A stretch of DNA of 61,448 nt from Thiorhodococcus mannitoliphagus (GCF_010915725.1 NZ_JAAIJR010000024.1:1-61448); one strand, 5' to 3'; shown: positions 37,653 to 47,232, counted from the stretch's first letter. The notes: generated by a model from the sequence alone, not told the origin. Numbers and translations are program-made.

Positions 37653-38882
37653 TCAGTGCCCGCTGAAGACCAGGGTCTGGATCGGCATGAGCAGCGCCTG
37701 GATGCGGAGAATCATCGCGTGCACGAGGCCGACTGTATCGATGGCGTGGAGCCCAAGCCATTGCAGGGTGCCGAGATCCTCCGACTGCAGTGCCTCGTGG
37801 TTGCTGGTGTAGGCGTTGGCGATGCAACTGCCGCCCTGGGGCAGATCGTCGAGCTGGCCAGGGTAGAGCGGCTCCATGACGACGGTGATCGAGCCGGGCT
37901 TGGCGAAATTTTGCACATCCATCAGCGTGTCGGTCGCGCGTACCTGGCCGGAGGCGATGACGTTCTGGACCTCGGTCACGACCATCGGCACGATCCGCCA
38001 AGGCATGGCGATGCAGGTCACCTCGCCGATCATGCCCACCTTTAACACCTGTGCCTCGATCTGCCCGAAACCGGCCATGAGGGCCGTGGCATGGCGCTCC
38101 GGCACCAGGACGCCGGCGGGTCTGAGCATGGGGTTGACGATGTCGCCCGGGCGCAGCGCGAACTGCTGCACGACGCCGTCCGTCCCAGCCACGACCAGGG
38201 TCTTCTCGAGTTCGACCTCGGCCTCGTGCAGCGCCGCCTCGGCGCTCGCCTTCTCCGCCGGGAACTTGAACTCGATCTCCGAGACAGTGGCCTCGCGGCT
38301 CGCGAGGGCCGCGTCCAGCGCACCTTGCTGGGTGTCGACCTGCACGCGCATCCGCTCGACTTCGCGTTCCGCGATCGCGCCGGCACTCTTGCGGTTCGCT
38401 TCGGCACGAGCCTCATACTCGTCCCTGGCCTGCTGCAGCGCGCCGCGCGCCTGGACGATGCGTCCGTCCGCTTCCGCAAGCCGGGACTTGGCCACGACGA
38501 TAGCGGCCTCGATCTCCGCGACGCGCCGGCGGGCCGTGTCGACGTCCGCCTCCTGCGCGGTGCTGTCGAGCCGGAACAGTGGCTGCCCCTCCTCGACCCG
38601 CTGGTTCAGCTCGACGAAGGTCTCAGCCACCCGGCCGTTGATCTGCGGCAGCACGGTCACGGTGCGAAACACCGAAGTAGCGGACTTGGTCGAGGGGTGA
38701 AAGTAGAAGATCGTCGTGATTAGGGCCACCGTCAGGATCAGGCATAGGGTGATCCCCCAGCGCAATTCGAACCAGACCGAGAACAGCGTGATCTCCTGTC
38801 CGAACCGCTTGCCCTGCGCGTAGCGGCGATACAGATAGTCAGGCAGGATGGTCAATGTCGAACAGAAGAGCAGCTCCAACAT
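37653..38882 (-). CDS. HlyD-family membrane fusion (adaptor) protein
   Basis: A 409-residue periplasmic adaptor. It has one N-terminal membrane span (WGITLCLILTVALITTIFYF, about 48-67), then VLPQINGRVAETFVELNQRV (biotinyl-lipoyl-like half), and a long alpha-helical coiled coil (about 110-225, rich in A/E/R). The second lipoyl half follows (VVAGTDGVVQQFALRPGDIV), then a beta-barrel region. It resembles E. coli YibH/EmrA-type proteins. It is preceded by a small membrane protein with a 3-base gap, the same order as yibI-yibH. There is no adjacent transporter or outer-membrane channel, so the substrate is unknown. Confidence 0.85.
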   Translation of the reverse strand: MLELLFCSTLTILPDYLYRRYAQGKRFGQEITLFSVWFELRWGITLCLILTVALITTIFYFHPSTKSATSVFRTVTVLPQINGRVAETFVELNQRVEEGQPLFRLDSTAQEADVDTARRRVAEIEAAIVVAKSRLAEADGRIVQARGALQQARDEYEARAEANRKSAGAIAEREVERMRVQVDTQQGALDAALASREATVSEIEFKFPAEKASAEAALHEAEVELEKTLVVAGTDGVVQQFALRPGDIVNPMLRPAGVLVPERHATALMAGFGQIEAQVLKVGMIGEVTCIAMPWRIVPMVVTEVQNVIASGQVRATDTLMDVQNFAKPGSITVVMEPLYPGQLDDLPQGGSCIANAYTSNHEALQSEDLGTLQWLGLHAIDTVGLVHAMILRIQALLMPIQTLVFSGH

Positions 38883-38885
38883 CGC

Positions 38886-39332
38886 TTAGGTCTCCTGTTG
38901 CACGACGGGCGGATCATGGGGTGGGGCATCGGCCGGTCCTGGTGCTTCCGGCAAGGGCGTGGGCTCGGGCGCCGAAGCCGCGGGCTCGGCGCTGGCGGCG
39001 AGTCGGTCCAGCGAGCGGGCCATCGAGACCAGCGGCGTCGAGAAATCCGGCAAGGGCACGAAGGCGAGCAGCAGCCCGGCGACCCAGAACAGGTGGTTGT
39101 GCGTGAAGAGCGCCAGCAGGGCCAGCACCGCGACGAGTTCGAACTGTACCTTCTGGCCGCGATGCGCCATCTGCTCCGGCAAGGCGTGGATCTTGAAGTA
39201 GAAGATGCCGATGCCGATCACGGCAAATAGCACGAAGATGGCCATCACGAAGAACAGCACGTCGGTTTCCCCTGGTGCCGTGATGAAGGGGGGCAAGTGA
39301 TGGATTGCGACCGGGTGTAGCGACTCCGCCAT
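38886..39332 (-). CDS. Small membrane partner of the HlyD-like protein (DUF3302-like)
   Basis: A 148-residue protein with two hydrophobic segments (FFVMAIFVLFAVIGIGIFYF and LVAVLALLALFTHNHLFWVA). The linker IHALPEQMAHRGQK resembles the I-H-x-I-P-x-x-x-A-x-x-R linker of DUF3302 (YibI) proteins. A 60-residue proline/alanine/glutamate-rich C-terminal tail is extra and presumably disordered. The start has GGAG 8 bases upstream. It is operonic with the HlyD-like gene, which supports a joint inner-membrane adaptor complex. The family assignment is tentative. Confidence 0.6.
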   Translation of the reverse strand: MAESLHPVAIHHLPPFITAPGETDVLFFVMAIFVLFAVIGIGIFYFKIHALPEQMAHRGQKVQFELVAVLALLALFTHNHLFWVAGLLLAFVPLPDFSTPLVSMARSLDRLAASAEPAASAPEPTPLPEAPGPADAPPHDPPVVQQET

Positions 39333-39474
39333 CCGCGAATCTCCGACTCGATGTTGTTTAGCGTTCAGTTACTCGATAGCGAGCAGTTACTCGTTAGCGA
39401 GTCGCAGTCTATCACTCTTGACAGCCTCAATAAGTTGGGTTTCAACTGCAGGGCGTGCTGATCCGCTGGCGCAC

Positions 39475-39579
39475 TTAGGAAGTGTCCGCCAACAACTTCC
39501 CCCCTTTCGCAAAGGGGGGGCAGGGGGAATTTCGGGCGGCATCGCTCGCATCGGGAAACAATTGATGCGCATCTTCTTA
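39475..39579. mobile_element. 105-bp inverted-repeat element, copy C
   Basis: Same length as copy A. It begins TTAGGAAGTGTCCGCCAACA and ends TTGATGCGCATCTTCTTA, so the right terminal repeat is diverged. The right end is followed by further GCGCATCTTCTTAG-like repeats (39590-39612). Confidence 0.75.
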
Positions 39580-39644
39580 CGTACGCATCTTCATTAGTGC
39601 GCATCTTCTTAGAGTCTTGATTCCTGGATTCCTGGAGAAGAGGC

Positions 39645-40000
39645 ATGATGAGGATCGCCGCGCCCGCCGCAATTCTGTTGGCCATTGTCGGCTGGGCCTT
39701 GACGCTGTTTGTTGGCAATGCCTTGCTGTCCGGAACCTCACCACCTATCGGTTTTATGTAGCCAGGGCTTCCGGCCCTGGCAAACCAGGCCAGGATGGCC
39801 TGGCTACGCAGGCTTGGAGCGGCTGTTCCGGTTGATTTCGGGAAACCGATAGGTGTTGAGGTCCGGAACCGCCATTGCAGCGCGTGCTTGCCAGACGCGC
39901 GGCGTTCAGGGGGCGTTTTTTGAGCATTGGAGCGCTCGTCCTGGCGGCTCCATTGTTTGCCGTCTATGCCGGCATTGTTGTGATTGGGGAGCTGGCCTGA
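39645..40000 (+). pseudogene. Small two-helix membrane protein gene split by a mobile repeat
   Basis: ATGATG at 39645, with GGAG upstream, opens a frame encoding MMRIAAPAAILLAIVGWALT then LFVGNALLSGT, a first membrane helix. The 124-bp palindromic element then interrupts it (39737-39860). Beyond it the DNA encodes PLQRVLARRAAFRGRFLSIG then ALVLAAPLFAVYAGIVVIGE and LA-stop, a second helix. Removing the element and one 9-bp duplication joins the halves but leaves them one base out of frame. A second small lesion is therefore present. The intact gene would encode about 75 residues; the family is unknown. Confidence 0.65.
39737..39860. mobile_element. 124-bp palindromic mobile repeat, copy 2, with target duplication
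   Basis: Inverse orientation of the copy at 10630-10753, of equal length and with three differences by eye. GTCCGGAAC occurs directly on both sides (39728-39736 and 39861-39869), a 9-bp target-site duplication. It sits inside the small membrane-protein pseudogene, direct evidence of transposition. Confidence 0.85.
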
Positions 40001-40150
40001 AATCAGTTACGTAAATCGTATCAATATTGCTCCGGGCGTCGATCATCCCTTCATCCAAGTCGGCCAACGAATGCGTCGTCAGGCCAGCGATTCCCGCTCA
40101 GAAAACAAATAAACCATTGATTTAAATTATATTCATCCTGGCGGGGACCA

Positions 40151-40204
40151 CTGTAGTCAGGCCATCCTGGCCTGACAGAATCAGGGCTGGAAGCCCTGAC
40201 TACG
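40151..40204. repeat. REP/BIME-like paired hairpins
   Basis: CTGTAGTCAGGCCATCCTGG begins one hairpin arm and AGGGCTGGAAGCCCTGACTAC ends the other. The core is the same two-hairpin plan as the 124-bp element, with GTAGTCAG instead of GTAGCCAG. GAACGATGATCAAGGCC at 40228-40244 matches the right end of the element nested at 58706-58838. Confidence 0.7.
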
Positions 40205-40302
40205 AAGGGATGGCCAGCCGCTGGACCGAACGATGATCAAGGCCTTGCTCCGCATTGCCGTCCGCTTGGCGGATCAGGCAAGGTTGATCGAGCGATGATT
40301 CC

Positions 40303-40905
40303 ATGCCACCTCGGGTGTTCGTTCAGATGGAAGCCTTCGACATTCACAGCCCCATCCATCGCATCAGCGTGGATCAGTTCCACCGGATGATCGACGCCGG
40401 TGTCTTTGCCGACGGTGACCGGGTGGAACTCATCGACGGGGAGATGCGCGATATGTCGCCAATTGGTCCACCGCATGGCGGTAGTACCAATAGTCTGACG
40501 ATGATTTTCGCGCCTCCCCTGGCGGGCGTGGCCATTGTCAGCGTTCGGGGTCCGCTGGTGCTGGACGACGGCACCGAGGTCTATCCCGATCTGATGGTCC
40601 TGAAGCAACGTGATGACCGCTATGCCAGATCCAATCCGACCGCCGAGGATGTCCTGCTGTTGGTCGAGGTCGCGGATACCAGCCTCGCCCTGGATACGGG
40701 CGTGAAGCTCGCGAAATACGCTCGCGCCGGGATTCGCCGTTATTGGGTGGCCGACATCCCTCATCGCACCCTGCACGATTATCGCGATCCGGACCGCTTC
40801 GGTCAGCGTTACCGACAACTGCACTCGCTCCGCGAGGGATTGCTCGACATCCTGATCGAGGGCATCGAGATCCGGGTCGAGACCGCGGAGCTGTTTCCCG
40901 GCTGA
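40303..40905 (+). CDS. Uma2-family (DUF820) putative endonuclease
   Basis: A 200-residue PD-(D/E)XK-fold protein of the Uma2 family, abundant in cyanobacteria and phototrophs and of unsettled function. Motifs are FHRMIDAGVFADGDRVELID, GEMRDMSPIGPPHG, VYPDLMVLK, and the core LLLVEVADTSLALDTGVKLA followed by KYARAGIRRYWVAD, with the usual acidic/lysine catalytic positions. The ATG at 40303 lacks a strong ribosome-binding site; ATG 40327 (MEAFDIHSP) is an alternative. It stands alone after a repeat-rich region. Confidence 0.88.
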   Translation: MPPRVFVQMEAFDIHSPIHRISVDQFHRMIDAGVFADGDRVELIDGEMRDMSPIGPPHGGSTNSLTMIFAPPLAGVAIVSVRGPLVLDDGTEVYPDLMVLKQRDDRYARSNPTAEDVLLLVEVADTSLALDTGVKLAKYARAGIRRYWVADIPHRTLHDYRDPDRFGQRYRQLHSLREGLLDILIEGIEIRVETAELFPG

Positions 40906-41028
40906 GCGGCTATCGCAAGAATCCCGTCGGATCCGCTGCGCGGACCGCGAACGAGATCACCGACTGCGGCCGGTCATCTTTGACCGTACTGGAGCAACTC
41001 AAGGAGTGGGTGGAAGCAAGCCCTTTGC

Positions 41029-41727
41029 TCACGGCAGGTCGAACAGCAGAACCTCGGCATCTTCGATACCCACCAGCTCTAGCAGCGCATGCTTCTGTAG
41101 CTTCAGGCCGTCACCTTGTCTTAGGGTGATGCCGCCGACCCGAAGCTGGCCGCGTGCCAGGTGCAAATAGCCTTGCCGATCCTCCTCAAACCGGTAACCC
41201 AAGGTCTCACCCGGCGCCAGCAGGGCGCCGAACATCCGTGCATCCTGGTGCGTCGCGATGGAGCCATCCCGGCCGTCGGGCGATACCAGCGCTACCCAGC
41301 GACCACGGCGGTCCTCCAGCGGGAAGTGCCTCTGGTCGTAGCTCGGTGCGACGCCAATGGCATTCGGTTGCAGCCAGATCTGCAGGAAATGCACGGGTTC
41401 GCTCGCGGACGGGTTGTATTCGCTGTGGGTGATGCCGGTGCCGGCACTCATGCACTGCACATCGCCGGCACGGATCACCGAGCCGTTACCCATACTGTCC
41501 TTGTGCTCGAGCGCGCCTTCGAGCACGTAGCTGATGATTTCCATGTCCTTATGGCCGTGAGTCGGAAAGCCGCCGCCTGGAGCCACGGTGTCGTCGTTGA
41601 TGACGCGCAGGTTGGAGACACCCATGTGCCGTGGATCGGAGTAACCGCCGAACGAGAAGCTGTGATAACTGTCCAGCCAGCCGTGATTGGCATGGCCCCG
41701 ATCATCTGCCTTTCGTAGTCTCAACAT
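41029..41727 (-). CDS. Pirin-family bicupin (YhhW-like quercetin 2,3-dioxygenase)
   Basis: A 232-residue cupin protein. Metal ligands align with E. coli YhhW: His57 and His59 in FPTHGHKDMEI, and His101 and Glu103 in GITHSEYNPS. The start MLRLRKADDRGHANHGWLDS is family-typical. YhhW-like proteins show quercetinase activity in vitro; the true substrate is unknown. It is divergent from a LysR regulator with a 140-base shared control region, the standard arrangement for LysR control of a pirin gene. Confidence 0.93.
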   Translation of the reverse strand: MLRLRKADDRGHANHGWLDSYHSFSFGGYSDPRHMGVSNLRVINDDTVAPGGGFPTHGHKDMEIISYVLEGALEHKDSMGNGSVIRAGDVQCMSAGTGITHSEYNPSASEPVHFLQIWLQPNAIGVAPSYDQRHFPLEDRRGRWVALVSPDGRDGSIATHQDARMFGALLAPGETLGYRFEEDRQGYLHLARGQLRVGGITLRQGDGLKLQKHALLELVGIEDAEVLLFDLP

Positions 41728-41867
41728 GGTCTTGCCTCCAGCGTGGACGTCGTCGATGGCGATACCTTAGTGAAATACTCGATGAGGAAAAACCGCATGA
41801 AACGACATGAACTGTTACGTCAATCGAAATAATATCGGGTGCAGCTGGACGAATGGGGGCGTCGCCC

Positions 41868-42749
41868 ATGGACGACAGAGAGGTCTTTTTCAGGGTGGTG
41901 GAGGCAAATGGCTTTGGCGCGGCGGCCCGACGCCTGGAGACCACGCCGGCCTCGGTGAGCCGTCGGGTCAAGGCCTTGGAGCAGCGCCTGGGGGTGCGCT
42001 TGTTGCAGCGGACCACGCGCAAACTCAGCCTGACCGACGCTGGTGAGCGCTACTTTCGCGAGGGGCGGGGCCTGCTGCATGCGTTGGGTGAACTCGAGCA
42101 GGCCCTGGCCGCCTCTGCGCGTGAGCCAGAAGGAGAACTGCGAGTTATCGCGCCAATGTCGTTCGGACAACGGCGTCTTGCGCCATTGGTTGCGCGGTTT
42201 GCGGCGTTACACAGCAAGCTGCGGATGTCGTTGCTTCTCGAAGATCGTGAAACCGACCTCTTCGACGAGGCGGCCGATCTGGCGATCCGCATCGGTTATC
42301 CCACCGACTCATCGATGATCGCGCGTGCCATTGCTCCGGTGCCACGCCATGCCTGCGCGTCGCCCGCATACCTTAAAGGGCGCGGCCATCCGGAAACGCC
42401 AGAGGACCTGTTGCACCACGATTGTCTGCATTACAACCTGATCTCGGAGCGCGAGGAGTGGACTTTTCGAGGCGACGACGGCGAGCAGACCCTGGCCATC
42501 AAAGGCCGCTTTTGCAGCAACAATGGCGATGTGCTGGCGGAGGCGGCCATGCAGGGCTTGGGAATTACCTTACTGCCAGATTTCATCGTTGAAGAGGGCC
42601 TGGCAGCGGGTCGATTGGTCAAGGTGCTCGAAGCGTACGAGCGCGCACCCATGACCTTGTTCGCCTTGTACCCCTCGCGCCAGCATGTTCCGGCAAAAAC
42701 GCGCAAGTTCCTGGAGTACTTACTGGAGCACTTCGCCGCCAGCGGGTGA
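41868..42749 (+). CDS. LysR-family transcriptional regulator
   Basis: A 293-residue regulator. The N-terminal winged helix-turn-helix has DDREVFFRVVEANGFGAAAR, RLETTPASVSRRVKALEQRL and GVRLLQRTTRKLSLTDAGER. The effector-binding domain includes GELRVIAPMSFGQRRLAPLV. AAMQGLGITLLPDFIVEEGL is the usual group-specific signature near the C-terminus. It probably regulates the divergent pirin gene and itself. ATG 41868 is preferred; ATG 41853 would add five residues. Confidence 0.93.
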   Translation: MDDREVFFRVVEANGFGAAARRLETTPASVSRRVKALEQRLGVRLLQRTTRKLSLTDAGERYFREGRGLLHALGELEQALAASAREPEGELRVIAPMSFGQRRLAPLVARFAALHSKLRMSLLLEDRETDLFDEAADLAIRIGYPTDSSMIARAIAPVPRHACASPAYLKGRGHPETPEDLLHHDCLHYNLISEREEWTFRGDDGEQTLAIKGRFCSNNGDVLAEAAMQGLGITLLPDFIVEEGLAAGRLVKVLEAYERAPMTLFALYPSRQHVPAKTRKFLEYLLEHFAASG

Positions 42750-42792
42750 ACGTCCTGTCGCGAGCGGCGCGTGCCGTGCCGGCGGTTCGAAT

Positions 42793-45700
42793 TCAGCTCG
42801 CGGCGGGCTGCTGAGGGGCTGTGCATGGCAGGCTGAGCCTGAAGGTCGTGCCCTGGCCCGCGCGGCTGTCGATCTCAATGGTGCCGCCGAGCACGCTGGT
42901 CACGAGGTTGTAAACGATGTAGAGCCCCAGCCCGCTTCCGCCCTGTCCCAAACGGGTGGTGAAGAAGGGCTCGAAGATACGGGTTTGAATGGACTCCGGA
43001 ATGCCGCTTCCGTTATCCCTGTAGCTGAGCACAACCTGCGCTGGCCGCTCCGACTGCGCCCTGATCTCGACGCAGCCGGCCTCTATGTCGGCGAAGCCAT
43101 GGGACAGCGAATTGTCGATCAGATTGGTGATGATCTGCTCCAGGGGACCTGGGTAGCTGTCCAGCTCCAGCTCGGGAGGGATCCTGACCTCGATGCGGTG
43201 CGCCGTGCGTTTGACGGTCGGTCCCAGTGTCGCGAGCACCTCTTCCACCGTCTTACAGAGGTTGAAGCGGCGCCGGCGCACGCTGGTCTGATCGACGGCC
43301 ACCTGCTTGAAGTGACCGATCAAGTCGGCGGCGCGCACCGTGTTGCGTTCGAGCAGGGCGACGGCCTCCCGCCCCTGCTCCAGAAAAGCGGTGAGTTGGG
43401 AGCGGCGCAGGGTGCCGGCCTCCACGACGGCGGCGAGCGTCTGGAGGTGTTCGGCAAGCGTACTGGCGACCATGCGCGCGTTGCCGAGCGGGGTGTTGAG
43501 TTCATGGGCCACGCCCGCGACCAGGTGGCCTAGGGCGGCCAGTTTCTCGGCCTGGACCAGCTGGGTCATGGCCTGTTGCAGCGCGGCGGTGCGCTCGGTC
43601 ACGAGTTCTTCCAGGTGTTCCCGATGTTGCCGCAGCTCCTCTTCGGCGCGCATGCGTTCGGTGATGTCGATGGCGACCCCAATGACACCGTTCGGTTGGC
43701 CGTCTCGATCCAAGTAGGGCGAGTAGAACGTATCGAAGATGGCATCGCCCACATTGTTCGTGACATGCGCAAACTCGCCAGATAGTGCGTTGCGGATGCT
43801 ATCGACGACCGACGGATAGGCTTGATAGAGATCGAAGGCCGACTGGCCAAGCACCTGGCCTGGAGTCAGCCCGAGACGGGAGAGACTCTGGCCTTCCGAG
43901 AGCAGGAAGACGCCGTGGCGGTCGAGGATGAAGGTGATCGCCTGCGCGTTCTGCACGACCGCGCGGAACTTGTGTTCACTCGCCCGCAAGGCTTCCTCCG
44001 CACACTGCCGCTCGCTAATATCGCGCACGAAGGCAAAATCGTATTCCTGGCCCTCGTAGTCGACGTAGTTGGCCATGACTTCGACAGGGAAGATGACGCC
44101 GTCCCGACGTCGATGCCGGGTTTCGAACCGGCGTCTCTTGATCGCGCAGGTGCGTTTCCAGTGCTCTGACCATCGCTGCGGCGAGAAATCCGGATCGATG
44201 TCCCACACGCCCATGCCCAACAGCTCGTCACGCGTATAACCGAGTGACTCGCAGGCTTGGTCGTTGACTTGGATGAAACGGCCTTGCGGCGTGATCCAGA
44301 ACACCGCGTCCGCGGAGCGTAGGATGGAGAGCTGCGCCAGGCGCAATGCCCGATCGGCCCGCTTGCGCTCGGTGATGTCCTGAACCGCCGAGAGCAGAAC
44401 AGGCTGGCCGTTGAGGCTGATAATCTCGGCGGACCACAGTTGATCGCGCTCCTCGCCCGTCTTGCCTCGTATACGGACCGGGACATCTCGCATCGATCCA
44501 TCTGCCTTGAGGGCCGAGATCAGCTCGGCACGCGCCCCAGTGTCGACCCAAAGAGCGATTTCTTTCGTAGTGCGCCCAATCACCTCTTCCCGTCGATACC
44601 CCATGGTATCCAGCCAATGATCGTTCGCATCGATGATGCGCCCGTCTTCGAGCGTGGAGATGACTGTCGGCGCTGGGCTGGCGCGAAAGGCCTTGGCGAA
44701 GCGCTCTTCGCTCGCCCGCAACTCGGACTCGGCGGCCTTGCGCTCGGAGATGTCCTGTACGAAGGAGAAGGCATACTCCTCGCTTCCCATGCAGATATAG
44801 TTGCTCGTCCCCTCGATCGGGAAGAGGGTTCCGTCTGTGCGCCGATGGCAGGACTCGAAGGTGTGCGATTTCAGCCGTCGAAGCTGATCCCATATTTCGT
44901 CGGCCATCTCGGGAGCAACATTTGGATCGAAGTCCCAAACGTAGAGCCCAACCAGTTCCTCGCGGCTGTATCCCAGGCTGTCGGCGGCGGCCTGGTTGAC
45001 ATCGATGACCTGTCCCTTTGCGCTGAGCCAGTAGAAACCGGTGCGACTCATGTCGATGGCGGTGCGGGCCAATTGGAGCGCTCGCTCAGTGCGCTTGCGT
45101 TCGGTGATATCCACCATGCAGGCCAGGAGGTTCGTGAAAGGACCATGAGGCTCGGGCAGGGCGACCGAGAGCAGCAGATCTAGGTGCTCGCCTTGCAGGG
45201 TGCGATGGACCATTTCCATCTCGACATGGCGGCGACCCTCCGCGAGGGCGACCAGGATCTCTCTGACTGCCGGGAGCGCTTCCGGCTGCGCGATCGCGTC
45301 GATCGCGTCGATCGAGCCGATGAGCTCGTCCTTGCGCGTCGCGCCGAACAGACTCAGCGCCTGCTGGTTCACGTCCACCGTTCGTGAGCGCCGCAGAATA
45401 TCGGCCACCAGCTCGGGATGCCGCTCGAGGTGGCCGCGAACATCGCTGATGCCTTGCGCCCGCAACGCATCGACGGCGGCCTTGCCGGCAGCCATATCAC
45501 CCTCCCAGATGGCCACGGCCGCCGTTTCGAACATCGCGCGATAGCGCCGCTCGCTTGCTTGCAAGGCTCGCTCGGCGTGCTTCTGCTCGGTCAGATCATG
45601 GACCGAGGAGAGGATGACGGATTCCTCTCCGAGGGTGATGATCTCGGCCGACCAGAGGACGTCCCTCAGGTTGCCCTTACGGGTGCGAAAAACGACCGGA

Positions 45701-47229
45701 ACGTTCTGAAAAGTCGCCGTTTCCCGCCGATGGGCAATCATGCGGCCCCGCTGTTCAGGGTCGATCCACATGTCGAGCTCCAGGGTGGTCCGGCCGATGA
45801 GCGTCTCTGCCTCGGCCTCCAGCAAGCCGCACCAGCGCTGATTCACGTCGAGAATACGACCTTCATCGATCGTCGCCACGAGCATGGGCGCAGGACTGGA
45901 GCGGAAGGTCTTGGCGAAGCGCTGCTCGCTCGCCTGGAGCCGCTGGAGCAGCAGATGAACCGAGAGCGCCTCGCTCGCCCGTTCCGCGATGGCCTGGAAC
46001 AACCGCTTCTCCGCGCTGGTCCAGTGCCGCGGGGCGGCGCATTGCTGGAGGCCCAGTAGCCAGGGTTGGTCCGCTTGCGGATAGAGCACTGTCGCTAACT
46101 GGCTTTGGATGCCATAACGCTGGGCCATGGAGACAGACTCGGAGGCTTCGGCGAACTGAATCGTCAACGGCCCTCGGTGGCTCAGCGCCTGGCGGAGATG
46201 ATCCCTGAAGTCATCGCCCGGAACGAATTCAACCCCGTCCGGGCCGACATTCCTGTCCGCGAAGACCCCGGGCCATTCGGGCCGGAACGCCTCGATTCGG
46301 ATCCGGAAGGTAGCGGCATCCGGATCGCAGGGATGCAGAAAGAAGACGCGGTCGGCCTGGAAAATATCCAGAATCTCGCTGGCCAGCTCGGTGATGAGAC
46401 CAACATCATGCAGGCGTCCCGTCAGGATGCGCGAGATCCTGTCGAGTTCCTCCAGGAAGCGGCCGTGGTCGCGCAGGCTTCGCTCGGACTCAATGCGCTC
46501 GCTGATGTCCAGCAGGGTGCCGATCAGGCGCAGGGGCCGGCCGACGGCGTCGCGTTGAACGACCTGGGCATGCGAGCGAACCCACAACCAATCGCCGGAG
46601 CGCATACGCAGACGATGCTCGGCGGCGAAGTCCGCACGCCCGCCATCGAGGCAGTCCTGGTAGAGTTCCAAGACCCCATCGCGCTCATCCGGATGCAGCC
46701 AACTCTCCCAGAGGGCCGGCGTCAGCTCCAACTCGGACGGCTCGTAGCCCAGCATCCGGGCATAGGCGTCGCTGAAGACGCTCGTGCCGCTGATCACATC
46801 CAGGTCGAACAGCCCCTGGCCGGACACCGCCAGCGCCAGCGCCAGGCGCTCCTCGCTCTCGCGCAGGGCGTTTTCCGCAAGGCGCTGAGGCGTCAGCGGG
46901 TAGACGAGGGCGTAGTTGTAGTGGCGACCTTCGAGTTCGACAACTTGGGCGAGGATCTCGACTTGCTGCCGCGAGCCATCCCGGTGCCGGTGAGTGGTTT
47001 GAAAGCGGAGCCTCTCGACCCGACACAGCTCGTCCCAATGCGCAGGCCAACGCTCGCGCGGAAAGTCGGTGTCCAGGTCCCATACCGTGAGTCCCCGCAG
47101 TTCCTCGCGAGAATATCCGAGCGCCTGAGCAGCAGGCTCGCTCCCATCGAGGATCCGGCCATCGGCGCGAATCCAAAACACCTGGGCCTCGCTGGGCAGA
47201 TCGTTTGCGAAGGCATTCAAGGGCAGCAC
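42793..47229 (-). CDS. Large multi-PAS/GAF sensor histidine kinase
   Basis: A 1478-residue kinase without obvious membrane spans. Order: two PAS units, a GAF-like domain (about 265-430, RVFFLHPCDPDAATF...), then six further PAS/PAC units. A coiled segment (MRAEEELRQHREHLEELVTE) leads into HisKA, with phospho-acceptor His1242 in GVAHELNTPLG. An HATPase domain follows (ITNLIDNSLSHGF, DNGSGIPESI, GGSGLGLYIVYN). There is no receiver domain. The start is GTG at 47229, 3 bases after the stop of the REC-EAL gene upstream. The pair forms an operon in which that regulator is the likely phosphorylation target. Several internal PAS units are similar to one another (R-S-S-P-A-P and R-A-S-P-A-P), suggesting domain duplication. 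Confidence 0.93.
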   Translation of the reverse strand: MLPLNAFANDLPSEAQVFWIRADGRILDGSEPAAQALGYSREELRGLTVWDLDTDFPRERWPAHWDELCRVERLRFQTTHRHRDGSRQQVEILAQVVELEGRHYNYALVYPLTPQRLAENALRESEERLALALAVSGQGLFDLDVISGTSVFSDAYARMLGYEPSELELTPALWESWLHPDERDGVLELYQDCLDGGRADFAAEHRLRMRSGDWLWVRSHAQVVQRDAVGRPLRLIGTLLDISERIESERSLRDHGRFLEELDRISRILTGRLHDVGLITELASEILDIFQADRVFFLHPCDPDAATFRIRIEAFRPEWPGVFADRNVGPDGVEFVPGDDFRDHLRQALSHRGPLTIQFAEASESVSMAQRYGIQSQLATVLYPQADQPWLLGLQQCAAPRHWTSAEKRLFQAIAERASEALSVHLLLQRLQASEQRFAKTFRSSPAPMLVATIDEGRILDVNQRWCGLLEAEAETLIGRTTLELDMWIDPEQRGRMIAHRRETATFQNVPVVFRTRKGNLRDVLWSAEIITLGEESVILSSVHDLTEQKHAERALQASERRYRAMFETAAVAIWEGDMAAGKAAVDALRAQGISDVRGHLERHPELVADILRRSRTVDVNQQALSLFGATRKDELIGSIDAIDAIAQPEALPAVREILVALAEGRRHVEMEMVHRTLQGEHLDLLLSVALPEPHGPFTNLLACMVDITERKRTERALQLARTAIDMSRTGFYWLSAKGQVIDVNQAAADSLGYSREELVGLYVWDFDPNVAPEMADEIWDQLRRLKSHTFESCHRRTDGTLFPIEGTSNYICMGSEEYAFSFVQDISERKAAESELRASEERFAKAFRASPAPTVISTLEDGRIIDANDHWLDTMGYRREEVIGRTTKEIALWVDTGARAELISALKADGSMRDVPVRIRGKTGEERDQLWSAEIISLNGQPVLLSAVQDITERKRADRALRLAQLSILRSADAVFWITPQGRFIQVNDQACESLGYTRDELLGMGVWDIDPDFSPQRWSEHWKRTCAIKRRRFETRHRRRDGVIFPVEVMANYVDYEGQEYDFAFVRDISERQCAEEALRASEHKFRAVVQNAQAITFILDRHGVFLLSEGQSLSRLGLTPGQVLGQSAFDLYQAYPSVVDSIRNALSGEFAHVTNNVGDAIFDTFYSPYLDRDGQPNGVIGVAIDITERMRAEEELRQHREHLEELVTERTAALQQAMTQLVQAEKLAALGHLVAGVAHELNTPLGNARMVASTLAEHLQTLAAVVEAGTLRRSQLTAFLEQGREAVALLERNTVRAADLIGHFKQVAVDQTSVRRRRFNLCKTVEEVLATLGPTVKRTAHRIEVRIPPELELDSYPGPLEQIITNLIDNSLSHGFADIEAGCVEIRAQSERPAQVVLSYRDNGSGIPESIQTRIFEPFFTTRLGQGGSGLGLYIVYNLVTSVLGGTIEIDSRAGQGTTFRLSLPCTAPQQPAAS

Positions 47230-47232
47230 CTT

